A DNA stretch of 64,000 nt, from NCBI GenBank assembly GCA_900552385.1, contig URZI01000002.1, positions 1 through 64,000 of the forward strand. Reading direction: 5' to 3'. The translations under genes were made by a program, and so were the position numbers. Source of the DNA: an uncultured Collinsella sp. (GTDB lineage: Bacteria; Actinomycetota; Coriobacteriia; Coriobacteriales; Coriobacteriaceae). Below, piece by piece: positions 24,904 through 33,772 of the stretch (position 1 is the first letter of the stretch; each line of letters starts with the position of its first letter). The notes below the pieces were generated by a model that ran no database searches, was not told where the DNA came from, and was given only the letters and a program-made list of their open reading frames with translations.

Positions 24904-25929
24904 ATGGTGAGGGGCAGCTTGATGCACGCGGCTCGGTTAGGTGCTGGGACCGCAGCGGTCATCGCCGTTTTGGGCCTGAGCGGATGCGCGTTCAACCCGC
25001 TGTCTACGTTCACGACTCCCACGATCGACCAGATCGAGTACGAGACGGTCACGCCGGCGGTGTCGGACGATGCCCTGGTCACTTCCGGAACCCTGACGGT
25101 TGCCCTCGATACTTCCGATGCACCGCAGGCCATGCAGGACGCCGACGGCGAGCTCACGGGGTATGCGGTCGACGCCGCCCGCGCCCTCGCAAGCCGCATG
25201 GGCCTTAAGGTCGCCTTTGTCGATGCGTCCTCGGCAGGTTCCGCGCTCGGCGACAAAAAGGCCGATATCTTTATCGGCAAGATCAACTCCACGGACGGGG
25301 ACATTAGCTCGCTCGGCACCTGCCTGTACGATGCCACTTCCGTGTTCGGTAAAACTAACGATGGTGGGTCGCTAAGCGTTTCCACCGAGACCCTTAACAC
25401 GTCCACCCTGGGCGTTCAGATGTCCTCGGCCTCGCAGGAGGCGCTTGCTAAGCAGAGCATCACCGCCAACCAAAAGACCTACTCCAACATCAACGAGTGC
25501 TTTGAGGCGCTCGAGTCCGGCGAGGTCGACTATGTGATCTGCGACTCCACGGCCGGCGGCTACCTTGCACGCCTGATGAGCGAGGTCTCCTATGTCGGTT
25601 CGCTCGAGGCACCCTCGACGCTTGATGTTGCGGGCCTCTCGTCCAATGACGAACTGTGCCGTGCCGTGAGCGATGCCCTCGACGGTATTACGGCCGACGG
25701 CACGCTCGAGGCGGTCCACTCTGTCTGGTATGGCAGTATGCCCTACGACCTCACCACTAAGACGGTTTCGGGCGCTAACGTGCAGCCGGGCGACTCTGAG
25801 TCCAGTGAGACCACGTCCTCCGGCAGCGAGTCCTCCGATTCCAACAATGAGACCGCATCCTCCGAGGACAAATCGTCCAGCCAGGAAGGCGCCATCACCG
25901 ACGACGACATTAACAAACTCAATAGCTAG
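24904..25929 (+). CDS. Substrate-binding lipoprotein (solute-binding family 3-like)
   Basis: Exported lipoprotein: signal peptide with hydrophobic AAVIAVLGLSGC, lipobox LSGC giving the lipidated Cys near residue 28. The mature part has the type-3 periplasmic-binding-protein pattern (LTVALDTSDAP..., GELTGYAVDAARALASRMG, then a second lobe with VDYVICDSTAG), normally binding amino acids. A Ser/Glu/Thr-rich tail of ~50 residues ends the protein. No ABC permease or ATPase is adjacent, so it may be an orphan receptor. An ATG at 24922 with GAGGGG 7 bp upstream is an equally good start. It is preceded by the candidate RNA. Confidence 0.82.
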   Translation: MVRGSLMHAARLGAGTAAVIAVLGLSGCAFNPLSTFTTPTIDQIEYETVTPAVSDDALVTSGTLTVALDTSDAPQAMQDADGELTGYAVDAARALASRMGLKVAFVDASSAGSALGDKKADIFIGKINSTDGDISSLGTCLYDATSVFGKTNDGGSLSVSTETLNTSTLGVQMSSASQEALAKQSITANQKTYSNINECFEALESGEVDYVICDSTAGGYLARLMSEVSYVGSLEAPSTLDVAGLSSNDELCRAVSDALDGITADGTLEAVHSVWYGSMPYDLTTKTVSGANVQPGDSESSETTSSGSESSDSNNETASSEDKSSSQEGAITDDDINKLNS

Positions 25930-26246
25930 TTATTGCTAGGGGTGGTGTCTCCTATACGTTGGAAAGGACACCTCTTCACGGTTTCAACACGCACTGCCGG
26001 GCTTCCCCGATGGGGGAGCCCGGCTTTTTCATCCCAATAAAATCAGCAGGTCAAAGCCAATTTTCGGGACCAAATACAAAGCCGCCGGCCATCTCCTATA
26101 GCGCACTTTGCCACAGAAAAGTGCGAGACTTCGGTATGCGGTATCAAGCAATCGTTATTCGGGTCTTTAGGAATCCGCGTGATTAAATGCACGGCAATGG
26201 GTACATAGCCAGTACAGTAAGTCCCCGAGGCAGATTGGAGCCACGT
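25930..26246 (+). other. Gap between lipoprotein and hpf
   Basis: Contains the terminator at 25996-26029. A smaller hairpin (GGTGTC/GGACACC, 25943-25971) lies upstream of it. An A/T-richer stretch at about 26038-26200 has an 8-bp inverted repeat (CGCACTTT/AAAGTGCG) and otherwise no recognised feature; the hpf promoter must lie here but no consensus is obvious. Confidence 0.5.
25996..26029 (+). terminator. Terminator after the lipoprotein gene
   Basis: 13-bp arms 25996-26008 and 26012-26024 with a 3-nt loop, one G-T pair, followed by TTTTT. Confidence 0.9.
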
Positions 26247-26831
26247 ATGGATATCAAGGTTTCTGGACGCAAGACGACGGTAACCGATGCTCTGCGTGCG
26301 CATGTGGATGAGAAGATCGGCGAGGCGCTCAAGGTTTTCGATATCGAGCCCATGACGGTCGACGTTGTACTTCGCTATGAGAAGAACCCCTCGAACCCCA
26401 ACCCGGCAATCGTCGAGGTTACGGTTCGTGCCCGCGGTTCGGTGATTCGCGTTGCCGAGCACGGTGCAGATATGTACGCCGCCATCGACCTCTCAGCCGA
26501 TAAGGTCACCCGCCAGCTGCGCAAGTTCAAGACCAAGGTCGTGGACAACCGCCAGGGCGGTGCCAGCGCCGCGGATGTTGCACCGGTCGAGCGCGTTGAG
26601 GATCTGGCCGACCTGCTGCTGCCCGAGGAAGAGGACGACCTGCTCGTCCGCGAGAAGGTTATCGACGTCACCCCGATGACTGAGGAGCAGGCGCTGGTGC
26701 AGACCGATCTGCTGGGCCACGACTTCTACGTGTTCGAGAACGCGACGACTGGCCTCATCAATGTGGTGTATCACCGTAAGAATGGTGGATATGGCATCAT
26801 CAAGCCCCGCATCGAAACACTTGACGAGTAA
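26247..26831 (+). CDS. hpf: Ribosome hibernation-promoting factor, long form
   Basis: Binds the decoding region of the small ribosomal subunit and dimerises ribosomes into inactive 100S particles in stationary phase. 194 aa: N-terminal RaiA/Hpf domain (1-~105, starts MDIKVSGRKTTVTDALR), linker, and the C-terminal dimerisation domain of long HPF (FYVFENATTGLINVVYHRK, about 150-190). Start 26247 follows TTGGAG by 6 bp; upstream in-frame codons lack a ribosome site. It is followed by a terminator. Confidence 0.95.
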   Translation: MDIKVSGRKTTVTDALRAHVDEKIGEALKVFDIEPMTVDVVLRYEKNPSNPNPAIVEVTVRARGSVIRVAEHGADMYAAIDLSADKVTRQLRKFKTKVVDNRQGGASAADVAPVERVEDLADLLLPEEEDDLLVREKVIDVTPMTEEQALVQTDLLGHDFYVFENATTGLINVVYHRKNGGYGIIKPRIETLDE

Positions 26832-26860
26832 AATACGTTAACTTGCATGAGTTAACGGTT

Positions 26861-26892
26861 GGCGGCCATCCCATGCGGGTGGTCGCCTTTTT
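26861..26892 (+). terminator. Terminator of hpf
   Basis: Stem GGCGGCCA-TCCC (26861-26872) with GGGTGGTCGCC (26877-26887), 4-nt loop, then TTTTT. Confidence 0.8.
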
Positions 26893-26910
26893 ACGTAAGG
26901 AGTCGCTTTG

Positions 26911-27864
26911 ATGGACAAGGCTGCATCTACCGGTCATTCGGACCGTTGCCGCATCGTCGTCGATACCTGCTGCGACTTTAGCCCCGAGGTCGCCGCGAAC
27001 CTCGATGTCGATATCCTGGGTTTCCCCTTCATTATCGATGGCGAGGAGCGCACGGATGACATCTGGTCGAGCATCACACCCAAGGAGTTCTACGACCGCA
27101 TGCGCGCCGGTGCCCGTGTGTCCACCTCGGCTGTGTCGCTCGGTCGCTATATCGAGTTCTTTACCGAGTGCGCCAAAGAGGGCACGCCCACGGTCTACCT
27201 GTGCTTTACCTCGGCGCTGTCGTCGAGCTACAACTCCGCGTGCCAGGCGGCGGACGCCGTGCGCGCCGAGTATCCCAACTTTGAGCTCTACGTGGTCGAC
27301 AACGCTCTGCCCTGTGCGACAGGCGCGCTCTTGGCGCTCGAGGCCGTGCGCCAGCGTTCGGCGGGACTGACCGCCAAGCAGCTGGTCGATTGGGCAAACG
27401 AGGCAAAGACCTACGTCCACGGCTACTTTACGCTTGAGAGCTTCGACGCACTGGCTGCCGGCGGTCGCATTCCGCCCGCGGCAGCGCAGCTCACGGCAAA
27501 GCTCGATGTCAAGCCTGAGCTCTCCTACGACCTGGCCGGCTCGCTGTCGCTGATCGGCATCAACCGCGGCCGCAAGAAGGCGCTCAAGTCCATCCTCAAG
27601 TCGTTCCGCGAGAACTACGTGCCCGATCGCACCATGCCCATCGCCATCATGACGGCCGATGCCGAAAAGGATGGTGACTGGCTCGAAGCCGCCATCCGCA
27701 AGGAGGAGGGTTGCGCCGACGTCACGATCATTCGCGGCTCCGTGGGTCCCACCATCGGCTCGCACGTGGGCCCCGGCATGGTGGGCTGCGCGTTTTGGGG
27801 TAAGAACCGCGCCGACAAGGCGTCGCTTTCCGACCGTATCGCCCGCCGCGTGCGCGGTCAGTAG
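26911..27864 (+). CDS. DegV-family fatty-acid-binding protein
   Basis: Cytoplasmic two-domain protein. The related FakB proteins bind a fatty acid and present it to the kinase FakA for phosphorylation. Seen here: N-terminal VVDTCCDFSPE, the STSAVS loop (residues ~71-76), FTSALSSSYNSA that would face the acyl chain head, and GRIPPAAAQL. No fakA is adjacent. ATG 26911 has AAGGAG 8 bp upstream; TTG 26908 is a less likely start. 317 aa is slightly longer than usual. Confidence 0.88.
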   Translation: MDKAASTGHSDRCRIVVDTCCDFSPEVAANLDVDILGFPFIIDGEERTDDIWSSITPKEFYDRMRAGARVSTSAVSLGRYIEFFTECAKEGTPTVYLCFTSALSSSYNSACQAADAVRAEYPNFELYVVDNALPCATGALLALEAVRQRSAGLTAKQLVDWANEAKTYVHGYFTLESFDALAAGGRIPPAAAQLTAKLDVKPELSYDLAGSLSLIGINRGRKKALKSILKSFRENYVPDRTMPIAIMTADAEKDGDWLEAAIRKEEGCADVTIIRGSVGPTIGSHVGPGMVGCAFWGKNRADKASLSDRIARRVRGQ

Positions 27865-27963
27865 GCAAGCGCTGCGTCCGTAATCGCCCTCGACTCACAG
27901 CCCAAACGCTGGCACCGAGTATTTTAACCTGGTAACAACACCCAACCCAAAAGGAAAGGTTTC

Positions 27964-29043
27964 ATGGCAAACAAGCTCTCCGTCGCATTCATCGGCACCG
28001 GAATCATGGGTGCCCCCATCGCCGGCCACATCCTGGACGCCGGCTACCCCGTCACGGTCAACAACCGCACCAAGTCCAAGGCCGCCGCGCTTATCGAGCG
28101 CGGCGCCGTCTGGGCCGATACGCCGGCCGAGGCCGTGGCGAACGCCGATGTCGTCTTTACCATGGTGGGCTATCCCTCCGAGGTCGAGGAGCTCTATCTG
28201 GCGGGCAACGGCCTGCTTGCGTGCACCAAGCCGGGCGCGGTCTTGATCGATCTCACCACGAGCTCGCCCGAGCTCGCCCGTGACATTGCCGAGGCCGCCC
28301 AGGTTTCTGGTCGCATGGCGTTTGACTGCCCCGTCACCGGCGGCGAGTCGGGTGCTATCGCCGGCACGCTCACGGCTATCGTGGGCGCTACCGAGAACGA
28401 CATCGCGCCGGTCCGCGACATCCTTTCCACCTTTGCGGCAACCATCTGCTGCTTCGACGGCGCCGGCAAGGGCCAGGCTGCCAAGCTCGCTAACCAGGTG
28501 TCGTTGGGTGCTTGCATGGTCGGCATGGCAGACGCCATGGCATTTGCCGAGCTGAGCGGCCTCGATCTGGAAAAGACCCGTCAGATGATCCTGGGCGGCA
28601 CCGGCAAGTCCGGTGCTATGGAGAGCCTGGCGCCCAAGGCGCTCGACGGCGATTACAAGCCCGGCTTTATGGTCGAGCACTTCATCAAGGACCTGCGCTT
28701 GGCGCTCGCCTATGCCGACGATCGTGAGCTTGCGCTGCCCGGCGCCGACGTGGCCTTTACGCTCTACGACATGCTCAACGCCATCGGTGGCGCCAAGCTG
28801 GGCACCCAGGCCATCACGGTCCTCTACAAGGAGGAGGCCGACGCCATCGCCGCCGGTCTGGACTGGTCGCAGTATCGTCCCGAGGAGCACGGTGCTCACG
28901 AGGACGGTTGCGGTTGCGGCGAGCATGGCGACGACCACGAGTGCGGTTGCGGCCACCATCACGGCGAGGACCACGAGTGCTGCGGCGGTCACGGCCATGA
29001 CGACGGCCACGAGTGCTGCTGCGGCCACCATCACGGGGAGTAG
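27964..29043 (+). CDS. Beta-hydroxyacid dehydrogenase (GarR-like) with Cys/His-rich tail
   Basis: NAD(P)-dependent oxidoreductase of the 3-hydroxyisobutyrate / 2-hydroxy-3-oxopropionate reductase family. Rossmann loop IGTGIMGAP at residues 10-18, substrate-loop DCPVTGGESGA, catalytic Lys in GQAAKLANQ. The enzyme proper ends near residue 305. About 52 further residues are almost only His, Cys, Gly, Asp and Glu, in repeats such as CGCGHHHGEDHECC. This looks like a metal-binding (Ni, Zn or Cu) appendix, not part of the family. It continues in frame with the same codon style, so it is not a frameshift artefact. The preceding site is AAAGGAAAGG; the small membrane gene follows directly. Confidence 0.88.
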   Translation: MANKLSVAFIGTGIMGAPIAGHILDAGYPVTVNNRTKSKAAALIERGAVWADTPAEAVANADVVFTMVGYPSEVEELYLAGNGLLACTKPGAVLIDLTTSSPELARDIAEAAQVSGRMAFDCPVTGGESGAIAGTLTAIVGATENDIAPVRDILSTFAATICCFDGAGKGQAAKLANQVSLGACMVGMADAMAFAELSGLDLEKTRQMILGGTGKSGAMESLAPKALDGDYKPGFMVEHFIKDLRLALAYADDRELALPGADVAFTLYDMLNAIGGAKLGTQAITVLYKEEADAIAAGLDWSQYRPEEHGAHEDGCGCGEHGDDHECGCGHHHGEDHECCGGHGHDDGHECCCGHHHGE

Positions 29044-29048
29044 CACCC

Positions 29049-29477
29049 ATGAGCTGGACGTTCGTGGTGTTAGCGCTGGTGCTCTTTCTCTTTGCGATTT
29101 ACATTGGCTTTTTGTGCGGCCAGTGGGCGTGCGAAAAGCGCGTGATCACCAAGCGCGATTACTGGATCGCCAACTTTGCAGGAGCGGCGGCAGTCGTCTT
29201 GCTGACCTGGGTGTTTTCGCTGTTCCCGCTGGTGCAGTTTGCGCCGATCGGCTGGCTCGGCGGCTTTATCGCCGGTCTTAAGATGAGCTTTGGCGAGTCC
29301 GTCGGTCCATGGCGCAAGCACGACGAGGTTTTTAACGTCAACAAGGCTCATCGCGCCGCCGCCGACGCGGGCGACGCCGAGGAGCGTCGCCGTGCGCGTC
29401 ACAATGGTGCAGCCGACCGACAGCTCATCTCGGTCACCGATGACAGCAAGGGTGCTGGCAAGCACGCTAAGAAATAG
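29049..29477 (+). CDS. Small membrane protein of unknown function
   Basis: 142-aa protein with two or three membrane helices in the first ~80 residues (VVLALVLFLFAIYIGFL; GAAAVVLLTWVFSLFPL; IGWLGGFIAGL) and a basic, hydrophilic C-terminal tail (AEERRRARHN...KGAGKHAKK). It begins 5 bp after the reductase stop with GGGGAG upstream, so is translationally linked. Not recognised; a helper of the metal-tailed reductase is possible but unsupported. Confidence 0.72.
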   Translation: MSWTFVVLALVLFLFAIYIGFLCGQWACEKRVITKRDYWIANFAGAAAVVLLTWVFSLFPLVQFAPIGWLGGFIAGLKMSFGESVGPWRKHDEVFNVNKAHRAAADAGDAEERRRARHNGAADRQLISVTDDSKGAGKHAKK

Positions 29478-29492
29478 TAAGAAGAGGTAACT

Positions 29493-30191
29493 ATGGCAGA
29501 AAACAAAGACGAACAGCTCACCGACGAGGAGCTGGCACAGCTTCAGCTGGCAGAGGAGAACGAGAACGCCGTCGACCGTCTGGTCAAGGAGCTCGGCTGC
29601 CCCACGCGCCGCATCCGCCAGTTTGCCGCCCGCGTGCTGCACCTGCTTGCCGAGCGCGATCCGCAGCGTGTCGTGCCCTGCGTGCCCGCGCTGATCGAGG
29701 CGCTCGACCGCCCCGAGGCGCAGACCCGCTGGGAGGCCCTCGATGCCCTGACGGCGCTCGCCACCACCTGTCCCGAGCAGCTGGGCGATGCCTTTGAGGG
29801 CGCCGAGACCGCGCTGTTCGACGAGATCTCCTCCACGCTGCGCTATGCCGCCTTCCGCCTGCTGTGCGTGTGGGGTGCCACGAGCGTCGAGCGTTCGCGC
29901 GAGGCTTGGCCCATCCTGGACGAGGCCATCCAGTGCTACCACGGCGACCTTGAGTATCGCGACATGCTCGGTTGCCTGTACGAGTTTTGCCAGGGCGAGA
30001 TCGCCGCCGGCGTCGCCGAGAAGCTTGCGCTGCGCCTTAAGTTCGATGCCGAGAACGGTAAGGGCAGCTATCTCAAGGCCCGTTCGAGCGAGATTTGCGA
30101 AATGCTTGTTAAACGTTTTGGCCTGGATCTCTCCAAAAAGAAGAAGCGCGCTAGCGTTAAAAAATCTGACGACGCCGAAGACGAGGAGTAA
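29493..30191 (+). CDS. Helical-repeat (HEAT-like) protein of unknown function
   Basis: 232-aa acidic, all-helical protein. Residues ~25-130 show HEAT/ARM-like pairs (IRQFAARVLHLLAER..., TRWEALDALTALATTC, LRYAAFRLLCVWG), a protein-interaction fold. The C-terminus is a Lys-rich patch followed by acidic residues (KKKKRASVKKSDDAEDEE). AAGAGG precedes ATG. It starts 15 bp after the membrane protein and 6 bp before the dehydrogenase, so is in one operon with both. Function unknown. Confidence 0.75.
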   Translation: MAENKDEQLTDEELAQLQLAEENENAVDRLVKELGCPTRRIRQFAARVLHLLAERDPQRVVPCVPALIEALDRPEAQTRWEALDALTALATTCPEQLGDAFEGAETALFDEISSTLRYAAFRLLCVWGATSVERSREAWPILDEAIQCYHGDLEYRDMLGCLYEFCQGEIAAGVAEKLALRLKFDAENGKGSYLKARSSEICEMLVKRFGLDLSKKKKRASVKKSDDAEDEE

Positions 30192-30197
30192 CAGATT

Positions 30198-31283
30198 ATG
30201 GCGCACGATGTAGTCCTGATTCCCGGTGACGGTATCGGTCCCGAGATTACGCAGGCCATGCGCCGCGTGGTCGAGGCCGCCGGTGTCCAGATCAATTGGA
30301 ACGTCCAGGAGGCCGGTGCCGGCGTCATGGACGAGTTTGGCACGCCGCTGCCCCAGCACGTGCTCGATGCGGTCGCCGAGACCAAGGTTGCCATCAAGGG
30401 CCCTATCACCACGCCGGTCGGCACGGGTTTCCGCAGCGTCAACGTGGCCCTGCGCAAGCACTTCGACCTGTACGCCTGCGTGCGACCCTGCCTGTCGCAG
30501 CCGGGCGACGGCTCGCGCTTCTGCGACGTCGACCTGGTTATCGTGCGCGAGAACACCGAGGACCTCTACGCCGGCATCGAGTTCGATGAGGGCGCTGCCG
30601 AGGTCGAGGAGCTCTCGCAGCTCGTCGAGCGTTCTGGTCAGAAGACCTTCGCCGCGGATTCCGCCATCTCGATTAAGCCCATCTCCATTGCCAAGAGCCG
30701 CCGCATTGTGGAGTATGCCTTTGAGTATGCCCGTCGCTGCGGCCGCAAAAAGGTGACGGCCGTGCACAAGGCCAACATCATGAAGGCGACCGACGGCCTG
30801 TTCCTGCGCGTGGCGCGCGAGGTGGCCGCCAACTATCCCGATATCGAGTTCAACGACAAGATCGTCGACGCCACCTGCATGGGCCTGGTCCAGAACCCCA
30901 ACGACTTCGATGTCCTGGTGCTGCCCAACCTGTACGGCGACATCGTGAGTGACCTGTGCGCCGGCCTGGTGGGCGGCTTGGGTATGGCCCCCGGCTCCAA
31001 CATCGGTGCCGACTGCGCCATCTTTGAGGCTACGCACGGCTCCGCGCCCGATATCGCGGGCAAGGATATCGCCAACCCCACGGCCGAGATCCTCTCTGCT
31101 GCGATGATGCTCGATCACCTGGGCGAGAACGATGCCGCCAATCGTATTCGCGCCGCCGTATCTGCCACGCTCGACGAGGGCGAGCAGGTTACCGGTGACG
31201 TGCGTCGTGCCCAGACCGGCTCCGTTGAGGGCGCTGTGGGCACGCAGGCCTTTGCCGATGCCGTTATCGCGCACCTGGTCTAA
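30198..31283 (+). CDS. Isocitrate/isopropylmalate-family dehydrogenase (probably NAD isocitrate dehydrogenase)
   Basis: Decarboxylating beta-hydroxyacid dehydrogenase. PGDGIGPEIT at residues 9-18 starts the fold; the substrate region SVNVALRKHFDLYACVRP has the Ser-Asn pattern of isocitrate rather than isopropylmalate enzymes. Catalytic Lys/Tyr regions are present (VRENTEDLYAG, TAVHKANIMK), as are the metal aspartates in LYGDIVSDLCAGLVGG. 361 aa matches the NAD-dependent short type; HGSAPDIAG precedes the coenzyme site. Last gene of the 27.9-31.3 kb operon. No leuCD genes nearby, which argues against isopropylmalate. Confidence 0.85.
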   Translation: MAHDVVLIPGDGIGPEITQAMRRVVEAAGVQINWNVQEAGAGVMDEFGTPLPQHVLDAVAETKVAIKGPITTPVGTGFRSVNVALRKHFDLYACVRPCLSQPGDGSRFCDVDLVIVRENTEDLYAGIEFDEGAAEVEELSQLVERSGQKTFAADSAISIKPISIAKSRRIVEYAFEYARRCGRKKVTAVHKANIMKATDGLFLRVAREVAANYPDIEFNDKIVDATCMGLVQNPNDFDVLVLPNLYGDIVSDLCAGLVGGLGMAPGSNIGADCAIFEATHGSAPDIAGKDIANPTAEILSAAMMLDHLGENDAANRIRAAVSATLDEGEQVTGDVRRAQTGSVEGAVGTQAFADAVIAHLV

Positions 31284-31342
31284 GGTATGCACGCTGCAAA
31301 CGCCTAAATAGTACTTAAGTGTTTGCGTATAACCTAAGAATC

Positions 31343-31371
31343 AATACGCCCGGCGCTCTGCCGGGCGTATT
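31343..31371 (+). terminator. Terminator of the 27.9-31.3 kb operon
   Basis: Perfect 12-bp arms (31343-31354, 31360-31371), 5-nt loop; followed by CTATT. Confidence 0.85.
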
Positions 31372-31409
31372 CTATTGGGGACTATGTTTCCTAACAAGGA
31401 GTAACTGAT

Positions 31410-32495
31410 ATGGGTCTGATTCAAAAGAAGGACGAGAAGGACGAGATCGACGGCATCCAGATCATCGAGCGCGGCGAAGGCCCCGACGGTGATGAGGACG
31501 AAAAGATCGACCTGGTCGCCGGCACGTCTGCCGAACATATTGCCGCCGGCACGTCCGCCGAGGAGGAGGACGCTCGCCTGGAGGCAAAGATCGCCGCGGA
31601 TGCAGCTGACGAGAACCTCATGCCCGAGGAACAGGACGAGGACGACGACTCCGACGTGGACGACCACGCTTGCAAGCACAAGAAGACGATGATTGCCGCC
31701 TTTGTGGTCGCCGTCGTGATCGCTGCCGTGGTCGGCTTCTTTATCGGCAACGGTGGTTTTGGCGGCAAGGGCGTCGGCTCGGCGACCCTGACCGAGGACC
31801 AGCTCGATTCGACCGTGGCAAGCTATAGCTACAACGGCAAGAAGAGCGACATCACCGCGCGTGAGGCCATCGAGAGCCAGTACAGCCTCGACACCGTCAA
31901 GGACGACGACGGCAACTACACCGCTCCGTCTGCCGACGTTATCCTGTCCTACGTGCGCAACCAGATTCTGCTGGACGCTGCCGAGGACGAGGGCATTACC
32001 GTCTCTTCCAAGGAAATGAAGCAGTACGCCGAGGATTCCATCGGCACCTCCGACTACAAGACCATGGCCACGCAGTACGGCGTGTCCAAGGACCAGGCCA
32101 AGCAGATCGTCCGTCAGTCCGCGACACTGCAGAAGCTCTACAAGAAGAAGGTCGGCGACACCTCCGCAAGCATGCCGACCGCCCCGACCGAGCCTGCTGA
32201 CGGCAACGAGGAGACCGCGAGCAAGGACTACGCCGACTACATCATCAACCTTGCCGGCGATGAGTGGGATAGCTCAAAGGGCACTTGGAAGGATGCCGAT
32301 AGCACCTATGCCAAGGCCTTTGCCGATGATGCCTTTACGGCCGATAGCGCTACCTACAAGCAGGCCATGACCGCCTATTACACCGCCTACCAGCAGTACT
32401 CTTCGCAGGCTTCGAGCGCCAGCTCCAAGTGGACCGAGTATGCTAACGGCCTGTATGCCAAGGCCAACATCAGCATCTATGGTCTGTTTGCATAA
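31410..32495 (+). CDS. Membrane-anchored protein with SurA-N-like domain
   Basis: 361 aa: ~90 acidic, disordered residues, one membrane helix at about 92-115 (MIAAFVVAVVIAAVVGFFIG), then an extracytoplasmic helical domain. The segment DVILSYVRNQILLDAAEDEGITVSSKEMKQYAEDSIG is the pattern of the SurA/PrsA foldase N-domain (helix pair preceding the PPIase), but no parvulin catalytic domain follows. It may be a chaperone-only relative. AAGGAG 7 bp before ATG; own transcript between two terminators. Confidence 0.78.
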   Translation: MGLIQKKDEKDEIDGIQIIERGEGPDGDEDEKIDLVAGTSAEHIAAGTSAEEEDARLEAKIAADAADENLMPEEQDEDDDSDVDDHACKHKKTMIAAFVVAVVIAAVVGFFIGNGGFGGKGVGSATLTEDQLDSTVASYSYNGKKSDITAREAIESQYSLDTVKDDDGNYTAPSADVILSYVRNQILLDAAEDEGITVSSKEMKQYAEDSIGTSDYKTMATQYGVSKDQAKQIVRQSATLQKLYKKKVGDTSASMPTAPTEPADGNEETASKDYADYIINLAGDEWDSSKGTWKDADSTYAKAFADDAFTADSATYKQAMTAYYTAYQQYSSQASSASSKWTEYANGLYAKANISIYGLFA

Positions 32496-32539
32496 AGATC
32501 TGTCTGAGCCGCCGAGCGCGTAACCGAAATATCTGAATA

Positions 32540-32572
32540 AGCCCGCTAGAACGGATGTTGTTCTAGCGGGCT
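32540..32572. terminator. Bidirectional terminator, 32.5 kb
   Basis: Perfect 13-bp arms (32540-32552, 32560-32572), 7-nt loop. It separates the convergent SurA-like gene (+) and the XRE regulator (-). Confidence 0.88.
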
Positions 32573-32608
32573 ATTTGCGTTTAGGCGCTGGTGGCTAAAT
32601 TATGCCTA

Positions 32609-32845
32609 TCAATCTTTAAGTCCAAAAAGGTTATCGGCTTCATCGTCAGGCATATATTCCAGTACATCGCCCGGTTGGCAGTCGAGTGCCCGGCATATCG
32701 CGTCAAGAGTTGAAAAACGTATGGCAGAAACCTTGCCCGTCTTAATGCGTGACATATTGACCTGGGAGATGCCCACGCGTCCCGCAAGCTCTTTGGATGA
32801 GATCTTGCGTTCGGCGAGCATGCGGTCGAGCCGCAGAATGATCAT
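32609..32845 (-). CDS. XRE/Cro-family HTH regulator (YozG-type)
   Basis: 78-aa single-domain helix-turn-helix protein; the helices are ERKISSKELAGRVGISQVNMSRIKTGKV, followed by FSTLDAICRALDCQPGDVLEYMPD, the usual end of this small family. It pairs with the membrane protein gene upstream (9 bp apart). HTH plus DUF2975 membrane protein is a recurrent two-gene unit in Gram-positive bacteria and probably regulates itself. AGGGGG precedes ATG. Confidence 0.9.
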   Translation of the reverse strand: MIILRLDRMLAERKISSKELAGRVGISQVNMSRIKTGKVSAIRFSTLDAICRALDCQPGDVLEYMPDDEADNLFGLKD

Positions 32846-32854
32846 GGATTCCCC

Positions 32855-33493
32855 CTAGAGCAACTCGTCATCTTGTTTTTGCAGGATACACCCGTAGCGG
32901 AAGATGCTGGCAATCAGGATAATAATCAGGCCCGCAAAGAGCATAGAGGGCTCGAACAGCTGGCCGCCGAAGGCATCTGTAAAGCTGCCGCCAAATCCCG
33001 AAAGCATCAATCCCGTGACTATGGCACCAAGGAGTCTCACGGCAGCGCCGCCGATAAGGAACAAAAGCCCAACTCGATGTAGCATACGGCTGCATTCAAG
33101 GTCAAAGGGCCTGCCCGCCTTTTCAATGATGGAGAAAAGCTTGTATGCGCTCAGTGCGATAGCGAGCGCGAGGAATGTCATCATGACGCTCCCCATGGCG
33201 GTGTGACCGTCGTGCGCGATGAGCATAAGTGGGGTCTGTGCATTGGCACCGACGAGAGCGAGGCACGGTCCTTCGCCGGCTTGAAGTTCTACGGAGTGGA
33301 GACAGAATCCTTGGGAGAGACTGGGCAATATGAGTAGAAGGTCGATTGCAATGACTGCGAAGAGTCCCAGAGCGAGTGCCGCAGTGGCGCAGATTGTGGC
33401 CCATTTGCAGATGCGGGTGAGCCTCCTCAGCTCGGCTATTGTCTGTTCGCGACCGATGGCTTCATTCGATGCGGATACGTTCCGGCGGATCAT
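32855..33493 (-). CDS. DUF2975-like membrane protein
   Basis: 212-aa protein with four hydrophobic helices (ATAALALGLFAVIAIDLLLIL; MGSVMMTFLALAIALSAYKLF; VGLLFLIGGAAVRLLGAIV; MLFAGLIIILIASIFRYG) and the family's ending region IFRYGCILQKQDDELL, followed by an XRE regulator. Start at 33493 with GGAGGAG 3 bp upstream was preferred to a TTG at 33508. Biochemical role unknown; in this family the membrane protein may sense the envelope or sequester the regulator. Confidence 0.82.
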   Translation of the reverse strand: MIRRNVSASNEAIGREQTIAELRRLTRICKWATICATAALALGLFAVIAIDLLLILPSLSQGFCLHSVELQAGEGPCLALVGANAQTPLMLIAHDGHTAMGSVMMTFLALAIALSAYKLFSIIEKAGRPFDLECSRMLHRVGLLFLIGGAAVRLLGAIVTGLMLSGFGGSFTDAFGGQLFEPSMLFAGLIIILIASIFRYGCILQKQDDELL

Positions 33494-33723
33494 AGCTCCT
33501 CCAACCAATGTCTTGGATGATACTTGTATCTTATATCATATTTAATGATAAACGATAAACAATTACAGATTAGAGTAAGTAATGTTTGTGAGACGAATAG
33601 CGAGAGCTATGGCTCATTTTGGGTGTCGGAGTTTGGCGCGCGGGGGATGAGGACAAATGTCAAAACTTCCCTTGATCGCGCAAGCGCTCCATTGTGTTTC
33701 CCTAATTCATCTGGGAAAACGAC

Positions 33724-33737
33724 TGCAAACGATTGCA
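33724..33737. promoter_or_regulatory. LacI/CcpA-type operator palindrome
   Basis: TGCAAACGATTGCA: 5-bp inverted ends around a central CG, the form of LacI-family operators and cre sites. A second CG-centred palindrome, AAAACGTTTT, is at 33997-34006. Confidence 0.5.
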
Positions 33738-33744
33738 AGTAACC

Positions 33745-33772
33745 GGTGAACGGTCGAAAACTACCGTTCACC
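33745..33772. promoter_or_regulatory. Inverted pair of the GGTGAACGGT motif
   Basis: GGTGAACGGT (33745-33754) and its exact complement ACCGTTCACC (33763-33772) are 8 bp apart. The same motif occurs in three other PTS/GH1 control regions of the window. Confidence 0.6.
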
